NCBI GenBank assembly: GCA_903834925.1
Contig: CAILLA010000226.1
Span: forward strand, 1-38,552
Reading direction: 5' to 3'
Source of the DNA: an uncultured Schlesneria sp.
Lineage (GTDB): Bacteria > Planctomycetota > Planctomycetia > Planctomycetales > Planctomycetaceae
Length of the DNA: 38,552 bases
The translations under genes were made by a program, and so were the position numbers. Below, one piece after another: positions 1 to 8,036 of this stretch; within the stretch, counting starts at the first letter, position 1; each line of letters begins with the position of its first letter. The notes beneath the pieces were generated by a model that saw only the letters and a program-made list of their open reading frames with translations, did no database searches and was not told the origin of the DNA.

Positions 1-129
1 AAAGAATGTCCAAAGAAGAACCAGGACTACACGAGCGCTCGCCAGGAATGTGATGATCTACTCAAGGTGCTCAAGCTCCCGTATGTTCATTCAGATCTGG
101 TTCCACAAGGAACACCTGTCGAAGAGTAA
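1..129 (+). CDS. C-terminal end of a protein truncated by the window edge
   Basis: Reading in frame from base 1 gives 42 codons without a stop, then TAA at 127-129. The peptide begins KECPKKNQDYTSARQECDDL and continues with a hydrophobic stretch and an acidic end (PVEE). The composition (Q-x-C-D-D-L-L, L-P-Y-V-H-S-D) looks like real protein rather than random translation, and the frame closes just before an AT-richer, gene-free stretch. I do not recognise the family. The start lies outside the window, so neither length nor function can be given. It could still be a chance open frame, because 42 codons is short. Confidence 0.45.
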   Translation, partial: KECPKKNQDYTSARQECDDLLKVLKLPYVHSDLVPQGTPVEE

Positions 130-241
130 AAGTTTAGTTAACCCCGTCCGTACGGACGAAGACAAGGGGATAGACGAAGGTAAGGGGATAAGTCCAATTA
201 CACGACGGCAAGGGACGTTTTCTCGGGATATTCTTGCTGGC

Positions 242-520
242 ATGCCACGAACAGCACGTCAGGCGCCGGGGAATGATCCTTCACGGACTCAATCTTGGAA
301 TTGCCCTGGATCGGGTTTTCGACGCTGACTATGCCGCGTTCGAATTTTATGCCCATGACCAATCCCGCGAACGGACGACTGGGTTACGCGTGTGAACCGT
401 CCCCTGACAAAAAAGGAACTGGAATCCGTGCAAGCCTCCGTCGTTCGCGGACGTCCCTTCGGCTCAGAGTCACGGCAAGAGGCAACCGCTAAACAACTCG
501 GACTCGAATCCACGTTACGA
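242..520 (+). pseudogene. Decayed REP-associated tyrosine transposase (RAYT, Y1 family)
   Basis: Three pieces in order resemble the start and end of RAYT transposases. From ATG 242 the frame reads MPRTARQAPG, the usual opening. At 273 the frame changes and continues MILHGLNLGIALDRVF and DADYAAFE, matching the family pattern 'GG-M-I-x-H-V-L-N-R-G-V ... DYAAFE'. From about 377, back in the first frame, it reads DDWVTRVN followed by the C-terminal pattern RGRPFGSES ... TAKQLGLESTLR, ending near 520. The catalytic middle (HUH motif and tyrosine) is missing between the second and third pieces. The gene therefore carries a frameshift near 272 and a large internal deletion. RAYTs normally mobilise short palindromic REP/REPIN sequences; this copy cannot be active. 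Confidence 0.8.
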
Positions 521-579
521 GATCATCCGTGCGGTCAAATTTATGCCGGGTCAGAAAAGGCTTGCGCAATGGAATGCAT

Positions 580-692
580 TTTTTCGTGCTTTCGAACTTT
601 CGTGTTATCGTGATCCTCCTGGTGATTTCGTTTTTCGCGAATTGACGATGAAAACCAATCACGAAAACACGAAAGTTCGAAAGCACGAAAAA
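580..692. repeat. Long palindrome, 35-bp arms around a 43-bp loop
   Basis: Arm 580-614 (TTTTTCGTGCTTTCGAAC...) is the reverse complement of arm 658-692 (...GTTCGAAAGCACGAAAAA). 34 of 35 positions match, with a single mismatch at 607/665. The spacer is 615-657. It lies 60 bp after the RAYT remnant. It may be a non-autonomous palindromic element or a miniature inverted-repeat element; no target-site duplication was identified. Confidence 0.8.
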
Positions 693-718
693 GAGGAAGG
701 CAAACTTGATCGAACTCG

Positions 719-754
719 GGTGAACTCGCGCGAAGTCTGGTGAACTCGCGCGAA
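719..754 (+). repeat. Two tandem 16-bp direct repeats at 20-bp spacing
   Basis: GGTGAACTCGCGCGAA occurs at 719-734 and again at 739-754. Related GCGCGAACTCGCTCGAAC sequence follows near 813-830. The series is short and degenerate; no function is evident. Confidence 0.6.
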
Positions 755-929
755 CTTTGTTGCGATGAAAAGATGACAAAAAGCCTACGAATTACGAGGA
801 ATTGTCGAAGTCGCGCGAACTCGCTCGAACTTTTCGATCAAATCTCTCGAACGCACAATTGCGAAGACGCTCAGGGGTGGCGAAGGTGCTCAGTTTAGAC
901 GTTTGGTTTTTTCGGTAAAGATTGGTTTT

Positions 930-956
930 GGTGGGACTGCGCAGACTTGTCCCACC
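930..956. repeat. Short palindrome GGTGGGAC / GTCCCACC
   Basis: Bases 930-937 pair with 949-956 over 8 bp, enclosing an 11-base loop that itself holds the palindrome TGCGCA. There is no T-run after it, so it is a poor terminator. It resembles the small intergenic palindromes seen elsewhere in the window. Confidence 0.5.
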
Positions 957-1127
957 CTACATGGGCGAATCGGAGTTGGTTGCTTAAGAGGAAGCATGCT
1001 CTTTCTGTGGATCACAATGTTCTGCGGCGGTTGTTGCCGAAACTGCACTTGTGGCGGTTTTGATGTCCACGTATCTTTCCGGCCGTTCTTAAGCCAGCCA
1101 TGGTCATTTAATGAGTGAATCGCACGG

Positions 1128-3356
1128 ATGCGACAGATTCTGCAATCTTTGGCGAATGGACAGACTGAGTTAGTGGATGTCCCCTGCCCTGCCGTTGGGC
1201 CGGGTCAGATCCTCATTCAAACTCGTGTCAGTCTTGTTTCCGCCGGTACCGAGCGAATGCTGGTCGAATTTGGCAAGGCGAGCTTGCTGGAAAAGGCCCG
1301 GCAACAGCCTGACAAAGTCTGGCAAGTCCTCGACAAAGTCAAAACTGACGGACTCGTTCCGACATTGATGGCCGTGCGAAGCAAGCTCGATCAGCCGATT
1401 CCGCTGGGCTATTGTAATGTCGGGACGGTTCTCGAAGTTGGCGCAGGCGTTGGCGGATTTGAGCCGGGAGACCGCGTTGCCAGCAATGGTCCCCATGCGG
1501 AAATTGTCTGTGTTCCCAAGAACTTGTGCGCGAAGATTCCAGATCGTGTCAGCGACGAAGCGGCGGCGTTTACCGTCCTCGGATCGATCGGATTGCAGGG
1601 AGTTCGTCTTGCACAACCGACGCTTGGCGAGGCGTTCGTGGTGTCAGGATTAGGGTTAATTGGTCTTGTGACCGTGCAACTGTTGAAGGCACATGGTTGT
1701 CGGGTGCTGGGTCTGGATTTCTCTCCGTCGAGACTGAAGTTGGCTGAGAGTCTGGGGGCCGAGACTTTTAATCTTGGCAGCGGCGATCCGGTCGCTGCGG
1801 CAACGCAGTTCTCGCGTGGTCGAGGAGTGGATGGTGTGATCATCACTGCGGCCACCGACAGTGACGAACCGATGCATCAGGCCGCTCAAATGTGCCGACG
1901 ACGTGGTCGCATTGTGCTGGTTGGAGTTGTCGGCTTGAAGCTGGCTCGAGCCGACTTCTACGAAAAAGAACTTTCGTTTCAAGTCTCGTGTTCGTATGGT
2001 CCAGGCCGATACGACTCGGATTACGAACAACGCGGAAACGATTATCCGGTCGGTTTTGTTCGCTGGACAGAACAACGCAATTTTGAAGCCATGCTCGACA
2101 TGATGGCTGATGGTCGGGTGAATCCCGATTCGCTGATCACTCATCGGTTTTCAATCGATGGTGCTGTTGCAGCTTATGACTTGATCTCCAGCAAGCAACC
2201 GTCGCTCGGTGTGCTGCTGGAATTTCCTCAGTCTGAACCTGTGGCAGCGTCTTCACTTCGTCAACAGACCGTCCGATTGCAAGTCGCACCTGACACGCAA
2301 GCCGCAACGGATGCCCGTGTGGCGATCATTGGGGCTGGCAATTATGCGTCGCAGGTCTTGATTCCGGCGTTTCGAAAGAACGGAGCAAAGCTGGCCTGTG
2401 TCGCGTCACGAAATGGACTGACCGCTGCGTATGCCGCGCGAAAGTTTGGATTCGAAGAAGCGACCAGTGACCTGAATGCCGTGATGGCAGACGAAACGAT
2501 CAACACGATCGTGATTGCAACACGGCATGACAGTCACGCGAGTTTGACATGTCAGGCTCTTGAAGCGGGAAAGCATGTCTTCGTCGAAAAGCCATTGGCT
2601 CTCAACGCGGCCGACCTGGCCCGCGTCGTTGCAACCTACGAACGAGTCTCGAAAGACCGAAATGGTCAAGCACCGATTTTCACGGTCGGATTTAATCGCC
2701 GGTTCGCTCCTCAGATTCAGCGAATGAAGTCGTTGCTCAATGAAGTGCAAGAACCGAAATCGTTCATCATGACTGTCAACGCGGGAAGCATTCCGCGTAA
2801 TCACTGGGTTCACGATCCCGTTGCGGGTGGTGGCCGAGTGATTGGCGAAGGTTGTCACTTTATTGATCTTTTGCGTTTTCTCTGTGGAAGTCCGGTTGTT
2901 GCAGTTCAGGCCACGATGTTTGGACGAGATTCTGCGGTCGAGATTCGTGACGATAAAATGTCGATGACACTCTCGTTTGCTGACGGGTCATTCGGAACCA
3001 TTCACTATCTGGCGAATGGCCATCGGTCGATCTCGAAAGAGCGCCTGGAAGTCTTCTGTGCTGGCCGAGTGATTCAACTGGATAACTTTCGACGTATGAC
3101 CGCTGTCGGCTGGAAAAACTTCCGGCGGATGAATCTGTGGCAGCAGGACAAAGGGCACGTCGGGGAAGTGAAGGCGTTTCTGGACGCCATCGAAACAGGG
3201 AAAACTTCGCCAATTTCATTTGAAGAACTGGCGGAAGTGACACAAGTAAGTTTTGACGTGATGCGTGCGGCGGAAACACAGGAAGTGGTTCGCTGCTCGT
3301 CTCGCAACTTTGGTTTATTCGCTGAAGAGATCGAGCCGTTCGCGAAAACGGCGTAA
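1128..3356 (+). CDS. Bi-domain oxidoreductase: zinc-type alcohol dehydrogenase fused to Gfo/Idh/MocA
   Basis: 742 residues with two Rossmann units. The N-terminal half (about 1-370) is a medium-chain dehydrogenase: GroES-like part with VEVGAG.VGGFEPGDRVA-type sequence near 105, then the nucleotide-binding VSGLGLIGLVTVQLLKAHG near 168. The C-terminal half (about 394-740) is a Gfo/Idh/MocA oxidoreductase with RVAIIGAGNYASQVL near 395 and the signature EKPLAL, whose lysine is K488. This fusion is a known type in bacterial polysaccharide clusters; its exact substrate is unknown, presumably a nucleotide or lipid-linked sugar. It opens a run of seven co-directional genes, 15 bp before wecB. The ATG at 1128 has only a weak ribosome site, so the start is likely but not certain. 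Confidence 0.85.
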   Translation: MRQILQSLANGQTELVDVPCPAVGPGQILIQTRVSLVSAGTERMLVEFGKASLLEKARQQPDKVWQVLDKVKTDGLVPTLMAVRSKLDQPIPLGYCNVGTVLEVGAGVGGFEPGDRVASNGPHAEIVCVPKNLCAKIPDRVSDEAAAFTVLGSIGLQGVRLAQPTLGEAFVVSGLGLIGLVTVQLLKAHGCRVLGLDFSPSRLKLAESLGAETFNLGSGDPVAAATQFSRGRGVDGVIITAATDSDEPMHQAAQMCRRRGRIVLVGVVGLKLARADFYEKELSFQVSCSYGPGRYDSDYEQRGNDYPVGFVRWTEQRNFEAMLDMMADGRVNPDSLITHRFSIDGAVAAYDLISSKQPSLGVLLEFPQSEPVAASSLRQQTVRLQVAPDTQAATDARVAIIGAGNYASQVLIPAFRKNGAKLACVASRNGLTAAYAARKFGFEEATSDLNAVMADETINTIVIATRHDSHASLTCQALEAGKHVFVEKPLALNAADLARVVATYERVSKDRNGQAPIFTVGFNRRFAPQIQRMKSLLNEVQEPKSFIMTVNAGSIPRNHWVHDPVAGGGRVIGEGCHFIDLLRFLCGSPVVAVQATMFGRDSAVEIRDDKMSMTLSFADGSFGTIHYLANGHRSISKERLEVFCAGRVIQLDNFRRMTAVGWKNFRRMNLWQQDKGHVGEVKAFLDAIETGKTSPISFEELAEVTQVSFDVMRAAETQEVVRCSSRNFGLFAEEIEPFAKTA

Positions 3357-3371
3357 TAGGAATGGATTCCC

Positions 3372-4469
3372 ATGCACGTATTACATGTTGTCGGCGCTCG
3401 GCCGAACTTTATGAAAGTGGCTCCTGTTCATGCGGCGTTTCGCAAACGAGCCGGTGTTCGGCAATCGCTCGTTCACACGGGTCAGCACTACGACGCCAAT
3501 TTGTCCGACATTTTCTTTGAACAGCTACAGATTCCGCGGCCTGATGTTTCGCTCGAAGTCGGTTCGGGTTCGCATGCGGTCCAAACGGCGGAAGTCATGA
3601 TTCGCTTTGAGAAGACAATTCTTGAACGAAAACCAGACCTGGTTCTCGTCTATGGCGACGTCAATTCTACTGTGGCCGCAACATTGGTTTGCGCCAAAAT
3701 GGGAACGAAGATCGCTCACGTGGAAGCGGGGTTACGATCGTATGATCGGACAATGCCCGAAGAGATCAATCGTCTCGTGACGGACCAACTGGCAGACATG
3801 CTGCTGATTCCCTCAGACGAGGCAGTCGGCAACCTGCTTCGAGAAGGGGTCGCCCGCGAGAAGATCTATTTCGTCGGAAACGTGATGATCGATACTTTGC
3901 GAACGTTGCTGCCACAGGCACGGATGCCCGAGATCCCGAATTTGAGCGACAAATTTGCATTGGTCACTCTGCATCGTCCGTCCAATGTCGACGATCCGGC
4001 AACACTTAAGCGAATCCTGGCAACGTTAAATACGATTAGCGATCGGCTTCAAATCGTGTTTCCCGTTCATCCTCGAACGAAAGCTCGAATCGAAAGTCTT
4101 GGCTACCATTTTGAGGATTCGACAAGATTCTTCGCGATTCCCCCGACGGGATATCTCGAATGCCTGGCGTTACAGCAACGAGCAACCGTCGTGATTACGG
4201 ATTCGGGCGGACTTCAGGAAGAGACGACCGCGCTGGGTGTCCCTTGCCTGACCGTGCGAGAAAACACCGAGCGACCTGTCACCATCACCCATGGCACGAA
4301 CACGCTGGTTGGTACGGATATGGAGCTGTTGAGTTACGAAGTGTCTCAAATCCTGGCGGGTCATGGCAAAGGAGGACGCATTCCTCCGTTATGGGACGGA
4401 TCAGCTTCCGAACGAATTGCCGATGTTGTCCTGGACACCCAAGCGATGCCACAACGGCGTGCCGCTTAG
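3372..4469 (+). CDS. wecB: UDP-N-acetylglucosamine 2-epimerase (non-hydrolysing)
   Basis: 365 residues, the normal length. The family interconverts UDP-GlcNAc and UDP-ManNAc in the cytoplasm, feeding ManNAc-type sugars into surface polysaccharides. The sequence opens VLHVVGARPNFMKVAPV and shows HTGQHYDANLSDIFF, VYGDVNSTVAA, HVEAGLRSYDRTMPEEINR, TLHRPSNVDD and the UDP-binding VITDSGGLQEE, all in family order. It sits between the fused oxidoreductase (15 bp upstream) and the heparinase-like gene, so it probably belongs to the same transcript. No UDP-ManNAc dehydrogenase was seen nearby, so the ManNAc product may be used directly. Confidence 0.93.
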   Translation: MHVLHVVGARPNFMKVAPVHAAFRKRAGVRQSLVHTGQHYDANLSDIFFEQLQIPRPDVSLEVGSGSHAVQTAEVMIRFEKTILERKPDLVLVYGDVNSTVAATLVCAKMGTKIAHVEAGLRSYDRTMPEEINRLVTDQLADMLLIPSDEAVGNLLREGVAREKIYFVGNVMIDTLRTLLPQARMPEIPNLSDKFALVTLHRPSNVDDPATLKRILATLNTISDRLQIVFPVHPRTKARIESLGYHFEDSTRFFAIPPTGYLECLALQQRATVVITDSGGLQEETTALGVPCLTVRENTERPVTITHGTNTLVGTDMELLSYEVSQILAGHGKGGRIPPLWDGSASERIADVVLDTQAMPQRRAA

Positions 4470-4532
4470 TTCAAAGTCGATTTGAAATTCAGACCAACGA
4501 GTCCGAAATCGGACTCGAAGGAACCCGACGAA

Positions 4533-6830
4533 GTGAATGTCTCCCACCTTCATCGTTGTTCGCAGTTGCTGCGATATTTCGGCCCTCAGTGGCTGATGTA
4601 TCGGACATGGCACGCGATGCGTTTGAAGAGTGGTTTGGTTCGTCTTCAACTTCCGGCCACGACCTGGGAAGAACAGCCACTGACGCGTTTTGTGACTGAT
4701 CGATCACTTGGCGAACCCGATCGATACGCCGAGTATCGATGGACCTCAGCACCGCGATTCTTCTTCGATCCACAAGATCACGAAGCGTTTCAGGCTGTTT
4801 TTGAAAAATGGGATACGCCCGATGGATCACCCCTGTCAGTGGCCGATGACGTTCGCCGAGGTTTCATTTCGTTCTTTTCACACGAACGAATGAATGTTGG
4901 GTTTCCTCCATGCTGGCATTCTGATCCGATTCACGACCAAGAATTTCCCAAAAATCGACATTGGAGTCAGATTAGCGACTTCGGGGCTGGCGACATTAAG
5001 CTCGCGTGGGAAACCAATCGTTTTGGGTTTGTCTTTCCACTCGTGCGAGCGTTCTGGCGAACCGGTGAAGCCAAGTATGCGGAACTCTTCTGGCAACTCA
5101 TCGAGAGCTGGCGAGAAGCCAATCCGCCAGAAACGGGCGTGAACTGGAAGTGTGGTCAAGAGATTAGCCTGCGTGTGATGGCATGGTGCTTTGGACTTTA
5201 CGGTTTTGGTGCCAGCGCGGCGTCAACTCCAGCTCGGTTGTCGATGCTGGCTCAAATGATTGCGGTGTCGGGACGGCGAATCGAATCCAACATCAGTTAT
5301 GCACTGAGCCAACAAAATAATCACGGGCTGAGTGAGGCGATGGGGCTATGGACCATTGGTAGTCTGTTCCCCGAGTTCATCGATTCCAAACGGTGGGCAG
5401 CACGTGGCAAACAACTGCTCGAGAGCCAGGCCGTTGAATTAATCTATGACGATGGTGCGTTTTCTCAGCATTCGATGAATTACCATCGTGTCATGCTTCA
5501 CGATTACATCTGGTCAATTCGGCTGGGTGATGTGTTGGAGCAGCCGTTTTCCGAATTGCTTCGAACCCGCATCGCGAAAGCCGGCGAGTTCGTTTATCAG
5601 CTTCAGGACGAGTCGACCGGCCGCGTTCCCTGTTATGGACAGGATGACGGAGCGTTAATTCTACCGCTGAATAATCTTGGCTATCGTGACTACCGCCCCG
5701 TCGTTCAGGCGGCAAACTTCTTGACAACGGGTCGCTGCCGATATGACGCAGGTCCCTGGGACGAAGATTTGTTCTGGCTGTTCGGCGTCAGTGACCCAGC
5801 CACGCAAAAGGTTTCAAACGACCGATCAGGCGTTGGTGAATTACGCCCTTTGCAAACAGGATCGACCAGCCATTCAGAAACCTCTTATCGTGCTGACTTT
5901 GACGCACCCATCGGTGGTTATGCAACGATCCGGGCCGCTGAAGGGTATGCGGTGACTCGTGCCGCGACGTTCCGTCATCGTCCTGCTCAGGCGGATATGC
6001 TGCACGTTGATATCTGGTGGCGGGGCGAGAACATTGTCATTGATCCAGGGACCTATAGTTATAACTCGCCGCCGCCTTGGAATAATCCTTTCTCGCACAC
6101 GTCATTCCATAATACGGTCACCGTTGATGACAAAGACCAGATGGATCGCGCCAGTCGGTTTCTCTGGTTGCCGTGGTTGAATGGAAAATCCTACGGGCGC
6201 GCCGTCACTTGTCATGGTGATTCGTCATGCTGGAATGGCGAACACGATGGCTATACACGATTACCTGACCCTGTGACACACCGTCGTGGCGTTGTTCGGC
6301 TTGGAGCGGAACATTGGCTGGTCGTCGATTCACTGCGCGGTCTTCAGACTCATGATTATCGCCTGCATTGGCTGCTTGCTGATGGAGCGTTCAAGGCGGA
6401 TCAGTCTGAAACCTCAATTGAAATACAAACCCAGAAGGGTTCCTATCGCCTTGCCATCGCATCGTCATCCCCATCAGTGAAAATGACCGTGACGCGGGCT
6501 GCTAATGATTCCGCTCTCGGTTGGCGTTCAACTTACTACCATTCGGTCGAACCGGCTTTGTCGGTCAGTGTTGAGTCAACTTCGGCTGAGATTGTCTTTG
6601 CGACATTGCTGGGGCCAGATACTCAAAAGGTATCAATCGACGGCGAACTTGTTCATGTTCACGGTACGGAATGGATCGCAACCGCGTCGCTCAATCTGAT
6701 CAACGCCGAGGGACTGCCGTTAGTGGCGTCGGTCAACGCTGACGGTTCCCTAATGAATAATACCATTCCGATGCACAACCATTCTTCGCCACATTTGATA
6801 CCGGAGTTTCGACGATGCACGTCCTGTTAA
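4533..6830 (+). CDS. Heparinase II/III family protein (polysaccharide lyase-like)
   Basis: About 765 residues. The N-terminal two thirds is an alpha-toroid typical of alginate/heparinase-type lyases, with NNHGLSEAMGLW near residue 262 and HSMNYHRVMLHDY near 317. The C-terminal part is the Hepar_II_III beta-sandwich with HVDIWWRGENIVIDPGTYSY and HNTVTVDDKDQ. Such genes are routine members of exopolysaccharide clusters, where they are thought to trim or modify the polymer; the substrate is unknown. No clear signal peptide is visible. I chose GTG 4533 because AAGGA lies about 10 bases before it; the longest frame starts at TTG 4482 with no ribosome site. The end overlaps the next gene by 16 bp, suggesting translational coupling. 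Confidence 0.85.
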   Translation: MNVSHLHRCSQLLRYFGPQWLMYRTWHAMRLKSGLVRLQLPATTWEEQPLTRFVTDRSLGEPDRYAEYRWTSAPRFFFDPQDHEAFQAVFEKWDTPDGSPLSVADDVRRGFISFFSHERMNVGFPPCWHSDPIHDQEFPKNRHWSQISDFGAGDIKLAWETNRFGFVFPLVRAFWRTGEAKYAELFWQLIESWREANPPETGVNWKCGQEISLRVMAWCFGLYGFGASAASTPARLSMLAQMIAVSGRRIESNISYALSQQNNHGLSEAMGLWTIGSLFPEFIDSKRWAARGKQLLESQAVELIYDDGAFSQHSMNYHRVMLHDYIWSIRLGDVLEQPFSELLRTRIAKAGEFVYQLQDESTGRVPCYGQDDGALILPLNNLGYRDYRPVVQAANFLTTGRCRYDAGPWDEDLFWLFGVSDPATQKVSNDRSGVGELRPLQTGSTSHSETSYRADFDAPIGGYATIRAAEGYAVTRAATFRHRPAQADMLHVDIWWRGENIVIDPGTYSYNSPPPWNNPFSHTSFHNTVTVDDKDQMDRASRFLWLPWLNGKSYGRAVTCHGDSSCWNGEHDGYTRLPDPVTHRRGVVRLGAEHWLVVDSLRGLQTHDYRLHWLLADGAFKADQSETSIEIQTQKGSYRLAIASSSPSVKMTVTRAANDSALGWRSTYYHSVEPALSVSVESTSAEIVFATLLGPDTQKVSIDGELVHVHGTEWIATASLNLINAEGLPLVASVNADGSLMNNTIPMHNHSSPHLIPEFRRCTSC

Positions 6831-8035
6831 TCCATCAAGCGTTTGTCTCACCCGACGATGCCGGTGGAACGCGACATTATGAACTGGCACGGCGGTTCGT
6901 CGACGGCGGGCATGCGTTCTCGATCGTCGCGAGTGACCTGAGTTATCTCAGCGGCAAGAAGTGTGCTGCGGATGAGCGAGTTCAAGATTTTGACGGGGTC
7001 AAAGTTCAACGGGCGTGGACATATTCGGCACTGCATCGCAGCTTTGTGTGGCGGATTGTTTCGTTTCTGTCGTTCATGGTGAGTTCCGTCTGGGTGGCGT
7101 TAAAAGTCAAGAATGTTGATCTCGTGATTGGAACTTCGCCACCGATTTTCCAGGCAGTCTCAGCATGGGTAATCTCTGTCGTCAAGTGGCGTCCCTTCCT
7201 GTTGGAAATTCGAGACCTGTGGCCCGAATTTGCGGTCGATATGGGAGTGTTGAAGAACCCGGTTTTGATCTGGCTGGCAAGAAGGCTTGAACGGTTTCTT
7301 TATGCTCGGGCGAATCACCTGCTCGTGAATTCACCTGCCTATCGCGATTATTTGATTGGTCTCGGAATTCCGGCGTCGAAAGTCAGCTTTATCGCCAACG
7401 GCGTTGATCCTGATATGTTCCATGTCAAATCCTCGGCAGGCGGCCTTCGTGAGGAATTCCAGCTTCAAGGCAAATATCTTGTGACGTACGCCGGTGCCAT
7501 GGGAATGGCGAATAATCTCGAAGTTGTGCTTGAAGCCGCGACGATGCTGAATGACGTCCCTGACGTCCACTTCCTGATGGTTGGGGACGGAAAAGACCGA
7601 CCGAAGCTCGAAGAACTCGCTCGTCAGATGAACGTGAAAAACGTGACGTTTACGGGGTCGCGACCGAAATCACAAATGCCCGAGATTTTGGCCGAATCGG
7701 ACGTATGCCTGGCAGTGCTTCGCGACATCCCGATGTTTCGCACGACTTATCCAAACAAAGTGTTTGATTATATGGCGGCATCGCGGCCAGTCGTCCTGGC
7801 GATTGATGGAGTCATCCGTCAGGTGATTGAAGCAGCGGATGGCGGCATTCCTGTCCCTCCTGGGAATCCTCAAGCGATGGCGAACGCCGTTCGTACGCTC
7901 TTTTCAAATCGACCGAGAAGCGAACAGATGGGTCGGTCTGCTCGCGATTACGTGATCAAGTTTTTTGATCGCAACAAGCAAGCTCTACAATTCGGTGAAC
8001 TTGTCCAACAGATCGGCAATAAAAAGGTCGCCTGA
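6815..8035 (+). CDS. GT4-type glycosyltransferase (WbuB-like)
   Basis: 406 residues. It transfers a sugar from a nucleotide donor during assembly of a lipid-linked oligosaccharide. The N-terminal fold begins MHVLLIHQAFVSPDDAGGTR, typical of the group. The C-terminal GT-B domain has TYAGAMGMANNLEVVLEAA, HFLMVGDGKDRPKLEELA and the donor-site block FRTTYPNKVFDYMAASRPVV. A hydrophobic stretch near residues 75-115 suggests membrane association. The ATG at 6815 is preceded by GGAG at 6803 and lies inside the end of the heparinase-like gene. One base separates its stop from the next start, so heparinase, transferase and PglB-like genes are probably translated together. Confidence 0.9.
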   Translation: MHVLLIHQAFVSPDDAGGTRHYELARRFVDGGHAFSIVASDLSYLSGKKCAADERVQDFDGVKVQRAWTYSALHRSFVWRIVSFLSFMVSSVWVALKVKNVDLVIGTSPPIFQAVSAWVISVVKWRPFLLEIRDLWPEFAVDMGVLKNPVLIWLARRLERFLYARANHLLVNSPAYRDYLIGLGIPASKVSFIANGVDPDMFHVKSSAGGLREEFQLQGKYLVTYAGAMGMANNLEVVLEAATMLNDVPDVHFLMVGDGKDRPKLEELARQMNVKNVTFTGSRPKSQMPEILAESDVCLAVLRDIPMFRTTYPNKVFDYMAASRPVVLAIDGVIRQVIEAADGGIPVPPGNPQAMANAVRTLFSNRPRSEQMGRSARDYVIKFFDRNKQALQFGELVQQIGNKKVA

Positions 8036-8036
8036 T

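Larger units (their letters stand above)
521..1127. other. Gene-free, repeat-rich stretch upstream of the polysaccharide cluster
   Basis: No open frame here has convincing protein character. The stretch holds a 35-bp-arm palindrome (580-692), direct repeats of GGTGAACTCGCGCGAA (719-754, with weaker relatives to about 830), and a small palindrome built on GGTGGGAC/GTCCCACC (930-956). The promoter of the gene starting at 1128 must lie toward the end of this stretch, but I could not single out a convincing -35/-10 pair. Confidence 0.6.

Noticed and set aside
903-1118. 71-residue frame before the polysaccharide cluster
   Set aside because: Low-complexity, Cys/Gly-rich translation with no ribosome site; overlaps a palindrome.
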